A stretch of 22,188 nt of DNA from DATBIO01 sp036556965 (GTDB lineage: Bacteria; Acidobacteriota; Vicinamibacteria; Fen-336). Position 1 is the stretch's first letter. Each line of letters begins with the position of its first letter. The stretch spans positions 1 through 22,188 of the forward strand of contig DATBIO010000242.1 of assembly GCA_036556965.1 (NCBI GenBank), written 5' to 3'. The position numbers and the translations under genes were made by a program. This document shows positions 17,559-22,188 of the stretch, piece after piece. The notes below the pieces were generated by a model. That model did not search any database. It had not been told where the DNA came from and saw only the letters and a list, made by a program, of their open reading frames with translations.

Positions 17559-17583
17559 CGCGGCCCGGAGGCGACGGGCCGCG
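17559..17583 (+). terminator. Stem-loop after the ADOP gene, possible terminator
   Basis: An 8-bp perfect stem, CGCGGCCC/GGGCCGCG, with a 9-nt loop begins 3 nt after the ADOP stop. There is no T-run, so it is not a classic intrinsic terminator; it may pause polymerase or protect the 3' end. Confidence 0.4.
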
Positions 17584-17605
17584 CGGGCCTGATAACCTGG
17601 GGCCC

Positions 17606-18484
17606 GTGCGCATCGCCACCTGGAACGTCAACTCCCTGAAGGCGCGCCTGGACAAGGTCACGTGGTGGCTCGGGCGCGCCCGTCCCGACGTCCTGCTCCT
17701 GCAGGAGACCAAGCTCGCGGACGCGGAGGCGCCGGTGGACGTGTTCCGCGGGGCCGGCTACGAGCTCTGCCACCACGGCGAGGGCCGCTGGAACGGCGTG
17801 GCCATCGCCAGCCGCTGCGGCATCGAGGGCGTGGTCACGAACTTCGGGGAGGCGCTCGGCCGCCCGGCGACGGAGGACGCGGGAGACGACGAGCCGCTGG
17901 CGGAGGCCCGCATGGTCTCCGCCGTGTGCGGCGGGCTGCGCATCGCGTCCCTGTACGCGCCCAACGGCCGGGTGGTGGGCTCGCCGTTCTACGAGGCCAA
18001 GCTCGCCTGGTTCGAGCGCCTCGCGCGCTGGCTGGCGGAGGCGGCCCGCCCCGCCGACGCCCTGGTGCTGGGGGGCGACCTCAACGTGGCGCCCACCGAC
18101 GCCGACGTCTGGGACCCGCGGGCGTGCCACGGCGGCACGCACGTCTCCACGCGCGAGCGCGAGGCCTTCGCGCGGCTCCTGAGCTGGGGCCTGGCCGACG
18201 CCTACCGCCTCCACCACCCGGAGCCGGGGCGCTACACGTGGTGGGACTACCGGGCGGGGATGTTCCACAAGAACTTCGGCATGCGCATCGACCACCTCCT
18301 GGTCACCGCGCCCGTGCAGGCGCGCACGGTCTGGTCGGAGATCGACCGCGAGGCGCGCAAGGGGAAGCCCGTGCCCTCGGACCACGCCCCCCTCGTCATC
18401 GACGTGGACGAGCCCGGCCACGCCTTCGACGCCGGCTGGTCACAGGCGGAGGAGCGCATCGCGGCGCGGCGCGGGCGCCCCTGA
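17606..18484 (+). CDS. xthA: Exodeoxyribonuclease III / AP endonuclease
   Basis: 292 residues, normal for the ExoIII family. Visible active-site elements: WNVNS with Asn7, QETK with Glu34, YAPNG with Tyr117, GGDLNVAPTD with Asp158 and Asn160, and SDHAP with Asp259-His260. It cleaves DNA at abasic sites and trims 3' ends in base excision repair. GTG 17606 gives the standard N-terminus (RIATWNVNS); GATAAC at 17591-17596 is a possible -10, and there is no Shine-Dalgarno. The stop is 5 nt before the ligase start, so the two repair genes are probably one operon. Confidence 0.93.
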   Translation: MRIATWNVNSLKARLDKVTWWLGRARPDVLLLQETKLADAEAPVDVFRGAGYELCHHGEGRWNGVAIASRCGIEGVVTNFGEALGRPATEDAGDDEPLAEARMVSAVCGGLRIASLYAPNGRVVGSPFYEAKLAWFERLARWLAEAARPADALVLGGDLNVAPTDADVWDPRACHGGTHVSTREREAFARLLSWGLADAYRLHHPEPGRYTWWDYRAGMFHKNFGMRIDHLLVTAPVQARTVWSEIDREARKGKPVPSDHAPLVIDVDEPGHAFDAGWSQAEERIAARRGRP

Positions 18485-18489
18485 CCGGC

Positions 18490-19575
18490 GTGCCCTTTCC
18501 CATCGCGCCTCCCGTCGAGCCCATGCTGGCCAAGCTGGCCACGGAGCTGCCGGAGGGCGAAGGCTGGCTCTTCGAGCCCAAGTGGGACGGCTTCCGCGCC
18601 ATCGTGTTCCGGGACGGGGAGGCGCTCTACCTGCAGAGCCGCGACCTGAAGCCGCTGGACCGGTACTTCCCCGACCTCCTCGCGCCCCTGCGCGCCAGCC
18701 TGCCCCCGCGCGCGGTGGTGGACGGCGAGATCGTCATCGCCACCGCGCGCGGGCTCGACTTCGACGCGCTGCAGCTCCGCCTCCATCCCGCCGCCTCCCG
18801 CGTGGCCAGGCTGGCCGCGGAGACGCCGGCCTCCTTCGTGGCCTTCGACCTCCTGGCCCTGGGCCAGGACGACCTGCGCGGGCGGCCGCAGGCCGAGCGA
18901 CGGGAGCGCCTGGAGAAGGCCATGGCGGGGGCCACCGGCCGCGTCCACCTCACGCCGTGCACCCGCGACCGGAAGGTGGCCGCGGACTGGTTCGTTCGCT
19001 TCGAGGGCGCCGGCTTCGACGGCGTGGTGGCCAAGCGCGAGGCCGGCGCCTATCAGCCCGGCAAGCGGTCCATGGTCAAGGTCAAGCACGCCCGCACCGC
19101 GGACTGCGTGGTGGCGGGGTTCCGCTGGCACAAGCAGGGGCCGGGCACCCTCCTGGGCTCGCTGCTCCTGGGCCTCTACGACGGCAAGGGAGCCCTCCAC
19201 CACGTGGGGGTGACGTCGTCGTTCAAGATGGACGAGCGGCGCCGGCTGGCCCGCGAGCTCCAGCCGCTGCGGGAGGACGCGATGGCGCGGCACCCGTGGC
19301 GCGACTGGGCGGAGCTGGCCGGGGAGACCACGCGCATGCCGGGCGGGAAGAGCCGGTGGAGCCAGGGCAAGGACCTGTCCTGGGAGCCCCTGCGCGTGGA
19401 GCGGGTGTGCGAGGTGAAGTACGACCACCTGCAGGGCGACCGCTTCCGCCATGCCGCCGTCTTCGTGCGCTGGCGGCCCGACAAGCGTCCCGCCGACTGC
19501 AGGTACGACCAGCTCGAGGTGGCCCCGCCCGCGGAGCTCTTCGATATCTTCGGCCGCCGGCCCCGCGGCATCTGA
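18490..19575 (+). CDS. ligC: ATP-dependent DNA ligase, LigC type
   Basis: 361 residues, the size of stand-alone LigC-like ligases and lacking the polymerase and phosphoesterase domains of LigD. Nucleotidyltransferase motifs: I, EPKWDGFRA with adenylated Lys31; III, VVDGEIVI with Glu80; IV, FDGVVAKR (176-183); V, MVKVKH (195-200); then an OB-fold domain to the end. It seals nicks using ATP. The N-terminal IAPPVEPMLAKLA is typical of the group and supports GTG 18490 over the internal ATG at 18523. Coupling with xthA points to base excision or stationary-phase repair; no Ku gene is visible. A longer upstream frame is out of register with xthA and is rejected. Confidence 0.9.
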   Translation: MPFPIAPPVEPMLAKLATELPEGEGWLFEPKWDGFRAIVFRDGEALYLQSRDLKPLDRYFPDLLAPLRASLPPRAVVDGEIVIATARGLDFDALQLRLHPAASRVARLAAETPASFVAFDLLALGQDDLRGRPQAERRERLEKAMAGATGRVHLTPCTRDRKVAADWFVRFEGAGFDGVVAKREAGAYQPGKRSMVKVKHARTADCVVAGFRWHKQGPGTLLGSLLLGLYDGKGALHHVGVTSSFKMDERRRLARELQPLREDAMARHPWRDWAELAGETTRMPGGKSRWSQGKDLSWEPLRVERVCEVKYDHLQGDRFRHAAVFVRWRPDKRPADCRYDQLEVAPPAELFDIFGRRPRGI

Positions 19576-19614
19576 CGAACACCCGGCCGCCTCGGCGCGG
19601 CCGGGCGGAAAGAT

Positions 19615-20109
19615 TCAGCGCACGAACTTCAGGCTGCCGCGCTCCGACTTGATCTCCAGCGCCTCGCCCCGAGCCTCCCATCTCTGCGCCCCGGCGAGCA
19701 GCGTCTCGAAGCGCGAATCGTAGGGCGCGCTCGCCGTGCAGTACGCCCGGGTACAGGCCATGGCCCCGATGGCCAGCGTGTCCGTCGCCGCCGTGAAGCC
19801 GCCCGCGCAGCGGTTGCAGTCGACGCGCGCCGAAACTCGGCCCTCGGAGTCGAACGTAGCGGTGAACGTGGTTCCCGCGGGCACCGGCTCTGCCGCGCCC
19901 GAGCCCTCCTGCAACGAGACCAGCGTCCAGGTGCCGAGCAGTCCCGACGCCGTGGCGGACACCGCCGACCCGCCGGCGTCGACCTCCGGGCTCATGGGCA
20001 GCGCCGCGCCCGTTGGCGAGTCCGAGCATGCCGGGCCCGCCATGGCCACCGCAGCCACGGCCAGCATCCTCAGGCGAGCGGCCCAGTCCTTCATCGTGAT
20101 CCCCGTCAT
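19615..20109 (-). CDS. META-domain (HslJ-like) lipoprotein
   Basis: 164 residues. A positively charged start, a hydrophobic core (MLAVAAVAMAGPAC) and Cys28 give a probable lipoprotein signal, though Pro at -2 makes the lipobox imperfect. Residues from about 56 fit the META domain: GTWTLVSLQ, then the DCNRCAGGFTA block (equivalent to the DGCNxxxG motif) and AIGAMACTRAYC. HslJ relatives are envelope proteins linked to stress or novobiocin resistance; the exact role is unknown. GGAGG at 20117-20121 lies 7 nt before ATG 20109, which fixes this start over the internal ATG at 20094. Four Cys in the domain could form disulfides. Confidence 0.8.
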   Translation of the reverse strand: MTGITMKDWAARLRMLAVAAVAMAGPACSDSPTGAALPMSPEVDAGGSAVSATASGLLGTWTLVSLQEGSGAAEPVPAGTTFTATFDSEGRVSARVDCNRCAGGFTAATDTLAIGAMACTRAYCTASAPYDSRFETLLAGAQRWEARGEALEIKSERGSLKFVR

Positions 20110-20125
20110 CAGTCATCCTCCAGGG

Positions 20126-20160
20126 TCCCCGCAGGGTCGCCTGAGCGACCGCGTGGGGGA
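20126..20160. promoter_or_regulatory. Nested inverted repeat upstream of the META lipoprotein gene
   Basis: The inner arms GGTCGC (20135-20140) and GCGACC (20145-20150) flank CTGA. The outer arms TCCCC (20126-20130) and GGGGA (20156-20160) add a second helix across a small internal loop. It lies just upstream of the ribosome binding site for the minus-strand gene, so it is either a leader hairpin or a regulator-binding dyad. Confidence 0.45.
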
Positions 20161-20243
20161 CGCACGCGGCCCTCGTCCTTCGCGGTATAGGACGACGTGG
20201 GGAGGCCGGCGCCCTGACCGCCTGAGCCAATCGCGTTGACCCG

Positions 20244-21281
20244 ATGCGCCACGGTAGCCAAGATGGCCCGCTCGTGACCACCCCGCCCGATCCCCGCGTG
20301 GGAGCCCACGGCGTGCGGCACCTGCTGGCCGTGCTGGCCGCGGACGGGGTGGACGTGCGCGCGGTGCGCCGCGCCGCGGGCCTCGGCGAAGTGGAGGGTC
20401 CGTACGCGCGCATCCCGGTGGCGCGCACCGCGGCCGCGTGGCGGGAGGCCGTCCGCCTCACGGGCAACGAAGCGCTGGGGCTCCACGTCGCCGAACGCCT
20501 TGAGCGGGGCAGGCTGGGGGCGCTGGAGTACGCGGTACGACACAGTTCCGACCTGCGCCAGGGTCTCGGCCAGCTCGTGCGATACGGCCGGCTCACCCAC
20601 GATCTCGCGGCCTACGGCCTGGTCGAGGGCCCGCACGAGGCCCGGCTCGAGTTGCACGTGCCGGGCGCCCCCGCCCTGGTGCCGCAGTCCGCGCAGTTCT
20701 TCCTGGGGGCGCTGCTGGCCATCCTGCGGGACTGCACGGGAGGAAGGCTGCAGCCCCGCGAGGTCTGCTTCGTGCACGCGGCCCCTGGGGCCGCCGACGT
20801 GTACGAGAGAGCGTTGGGCGCCCCGGTGCGGTTCGGCCAGGCGGCGCGCGCCATCGTCCTCGAGACCGGCCAGCTCGCCCTGCCCTTCCGGGAGCCGGAC
20901 CCCGCGCTCGGCGCGATCGTGCAGCGCGACCTGGAGCGCGCCCTGAGCTCGCTCCCCGCCGTGCAGGCGTTCTCAACCGGCGTCCGCAGCCTCCTGGCCA
21001 AGACCCTGGCCTCCGGCGAGTCGGAGGCGGCCACCCTGGCACGCCGGCTGGCCGTCAGCGTCCGCACCCTGAACCGGCGCCTGGCCACCGAAGGCCAGAC
21101 CCTGAAGACGCTGCGGGACGACGTGCGTCGCGAGCTCGCTCTGGCCTGGCTGCGCGACCCCGGCCGCGAGATCGCCGACGTTGCCTTCCTGCTCGGCTTC
21201 AGCGAGTCGAGCGCGTTCCACCGCTGGTTCCGCCGCGTGGTGGGTGTGACCCCGGGAGAGTTCAGGCGCGCGCCCTCATGA
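20244..21281 (+). CDS. AraC-family transcriptional regulator
   Basis: 345 residues. The N-terminal part (about 25-215) resembles the Arabinose_bd-type (PF12625) effector domain of OruR-like regulators, with RIPVARTAAAWREAVRLTGNEALGLHVAE and LGALEYAVRHSSDLRQGL. The C-terminal 85 residues carry two helix-turn-helix units (LARRLAVSVRTLNRRLATEG and IADVAFLLGFSESSAFHRWFRRVVGVTPGEFR), the AraC/XylS DNA-binding signature. ATG 20244 is taken as the start; GTG 20274 is possible, as no clear Shine-Dalgarno decides it. It is divergent from the META lipoprotein (134 nt between the starts), a candidate target. The inducer is unknown. Confidence 0.9.
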   Translation: MRHGSQDGPLVTTPPDPRVGAHGVRHLLAVLAADGVDVRAVRRAAGLGEVEGPYARIPVARTAAAWREAVRLTGNEALGLHVAERLERGRLGALEYAVRHSSDLRQGLGQLVRYGRLTHDLAAYGLVEGPHEARLELHVPGAPALVPQSAQFFLGALLAILRDCTGGRLQPREVCFVHAAPGAADVYERALGAPVRFGQAARAIVLETGQLALPFREPDPALGAIVQRDLERALSSLPAVQAFSTGVRSLLAKTLASGESEAATLARRLAVSVRTLNRRLATEGQTLKTLRDDVRRELALAWLRDPGREIADVAFLLGFSESSAFHRWFRRVVGVTPGEFRRAPS

Positions 21282-21306
21282 CGGCATCTTCGGCGACCGG
21301 AAATAG

Positions 21307-21322
21307 GCAACCAGTGGGTTGC
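21307..21322. promoter_or_regulatory. Operator palindrome 1 of the SRPBCC-arsR operon
   Basis: GCAACC-AGTG-GGTTGC, perfect 6-bp arms, covering part of the -35 (21319-21324). The same arms recur at 21348-21363, 41 bp away centre to centre. A likely site for the ArsR protein encoded in the same operon. Confidence 0.7.
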
Positions 21323-21347
21323 GTTCGGGCGGACCTCCACCTATCAT
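21319..21347 (+). promoter_or_regulatory. Promoter of the SRPBCC-arsR operon
   Basis: -35 TTGCGT (21319-21324), a 17-nt spacer and -10 TATCAT (21342-21347). It is bracketed by the two palindromes. Predicted start near 21354, giving a leader of about 12 nt that holds only the ribosome binding site. Confidence 0.6.
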
Positions 21348-21363
21348 GCAACCAGGAGGTTGC
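21348..21363. promoter_or_regulatory. Operator palindrome 2, containing the ribosome binding site
   Basis: GCAACC-AGGA-GGTTGC, with the same arms as 21307-21322. AGGAGGT (21354-21360), the Shine-Dalgarno for ATG 21366, is formed by its centre and right arm, so operator and ribosome binding site are the same bases. Confidence 0.7.
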
Positions 21364-21365
21364 TT

Positions 21366-21833
21366 ATGCCCGCAACCAGCACCGATCGTATCGAGAAGAG
21401 CGTCGTGATCCGTTCCCCCCGCGCCCGCGTCTGGCGCGCCCTGACCGACGCGCGCGAGTTCGGCTCGTGGTTCGGGGTGGACCTGGGCGACGCCCGCTTC
21501 GCCCCCGGGGCGCGCGTCCGCGGCCCCATCACCATCCCCGGCTACACGCACGTGACCATGGAAGTGGTGGTGGAGCGCGTGGAGCCCGAGCGGCTGCTCT
21601 CCTGGCGCTGGCACCCCGGCGCCATCGACCCGAAGGCGGACTACTCGAAGGAGCCGATGACGCTGGTGGTCTTCGAGCTGAAGGACGTGCCGGAGGGCAC
21701 GCGGCTGACGGTGGTGGAGTCGGGCTTCGACGCCATCCCCGAGGCCCGGCGGGCGGAGGCCTGGCGCCTCAACGACGGCGGCTGGGCCGCGCAGGTGCAG
21801 AACATCGAGCGCCATGTCGCCCGCGCGTCCTAG
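21366..21833 (+). CDS. SRPBCC / AHSA1-like ligand-binding protein
   Basis: 155 residues, a single START-like helix-grip domain: TDRIEKSVVIRSPRARVWRALTDAREFGSWFGV at the front, PGYTHVTMEVVVERVEPERLLSWRWHP in the middle and WAAQVQNIERHV in the final helix. AHSA1-type proteins bind hydrophobic ligands or act as small-molecule modifiers; the ligand is unknown. ATG 21366 has AGGAGGT 5 nt upstream and is preferred over the TTG at 21360. The last 20 nt overlap the arsR gene. SRPBCC-ArsR pairs are common, with the regulator controlling both. Confidence 0.9.
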   Translation: MPATSTDRIEKSVVIRSPRARVWRALTDAREFGSWFGVDLGDARFAPGARVRGPITIPGYTHVTMEVVVERVEPERLLSWRWHPGAIDPKADYSKEPMTLVVFELKDVPEGTRLTVVESGFDAIPEARRAEAWRLNDGGWAAQVQNIERHVARAS

Positions 21834-22170
21834 CCCGGCCGCGGAGGGCGCGCTCGTCTCCGCTCCCGTATTCGCCGCCCTGGGCGACGCCACGCGCCTG
21901 CGCCTGGTGGCGCGCCTGTGCCGCGACGGGCCGCTGTCCATCGCCCGCCTCACGCAAGGCGGGGAGGTGACGCGCCAGGCGGTGACCAAGCACCTGCGCG
22001 TCCTCTCCGGCGCGGGCCTCGTGCGCGGCCAGCGCCGCGGGCGGGAGAGCCTCTGGGAGCTGCAGCCGCGCCGCCTGGAAGCGGCGCAGCGTCACCTGGA
22101 GGCCATCTCCCGGCGCTGGGACGAGAGGCTGGGCCGGCTGAAGGCCGCCTTGGAGGCGGAGGGCCGCTAG
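21814..22170 (+). CDS. ArsR-family winged-helix regulator
   Basis: 118 residues. VFAALGDATRLRLVARL (19-35) is the classic ArsR opening helix pair, TRQAVTKHLRVLSGAGLV (53-70) the recognition helix region, and RGQRRGRESLWEL the wing. The metal-binding Cys motif of metal-sensing members is absent (one Cys, at 36), so it is probably a non-metal repressor of the SRPBCC-linked type. It overlaps the SRPBCC gene by 20 nt. The two palindromes at 21307 and 21348 are its likely autoregulatory sites. Confidence 0.92.
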   Translation: MSPARPSPAAEGALVSAPVFAALGDATRLRLVARLCRDGPLSIARLTQGGEVTRQAVTKHLRVLSGAGLVRGQRRGRESLWELQPRRLEAAQRHLEAISRRWDERLGRLKAALEAEGR

Positions 22171-22188
22171 CGCCGGCGAGGGGAACGG

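Overview
This is a very GC-rich, gene-dense bacterial chromosomal segment. The closest fit is Acidobacteriota (Vicinamibacteria-like). The main reasons are an ADOP-type permease (Acidobacterial Duplicated Orphan Permease) translationally coupled to a PadR regulator, a bacterial GlnRS beside GluRS, and the overall composition. Other high-GC phyla such as Gemmatimonadota, Myxococcota or Rokubacteria are not excluded. Nothing looks phage-like, and there is no CRISPR array, transposase or integrase. No stretch over 300 bases lacks a gene.

Layout. 1-200: a contig-edge reading frame running into a minus-strand tRNA with a CAT anticodon. 263-3939: a plus-strand run of a polytopic GT-C-like glycosyltransferase, a fatty-acid-hydroxylase-superfamily membrane enzyme and a TatT-like helical-repeat protein. 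4003-7300: a tightly coupled operon gltX-glnS-CPXCG zinc-ribbon protein. 7308-8357 (minus): a di-heme cytochrome c peroxidase. 8434-10214: a NarL-type histidine kinase and its response regulator. 10307-13172 (minus): a radical SAM enzyme resembling archaeal tetraether synthase (Tes, COG1964), followed by an exported protein of unknown function. 13314-14531 (minus): an MFS exporter, divergent from padR-ADOP (14605-17555). 17606-19575: exonuclease III and a LigC-type DNA ligase. 19615-20109 (minus): a META-domain lipoprotein. 20244-21281: an AraC-type regulator. 21366-22170: an SRPBCC protein overlapping an ArsR regulator.

The most notable structure is at 10169-13361. The response regulator and the MFS exporter appear once to have been convergent neighbours about 8 bp apart. 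About 100 bp spanning that junction now occurs twice as imperfect direct repeats (10169-10270 and 13261-13361). Each repeat keeps the functional end of one gene and a decayed tail of the other. Between them lies a ~3.0 kb block with lower GC, a possible 8-bp inverted repeat placed 5 bp inside each end, and just two co-oriented genes: the Tes-like radical SAM enzyme and the exported protein. I read it as a horizontally acquired cassette, perhaps for membrane-lipid modification.

Three regulatory regions are well resolved. The MFS/padR intergenic region has three copies of a 10-bp PadR-type half-site overlapping a near-consensus promoter. The SRPBCC-arsR promoter is bracketed by two GCAACC-N4-GGTTGC palindromes, one containing the ribosome binding site. 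The META lipoprotein has a leader with a nested inverted repeat. Several genes have a -10-like box only 6-9 nt before the start codon and no Shine-Dalgarno, which suggests leaderless transcripts.
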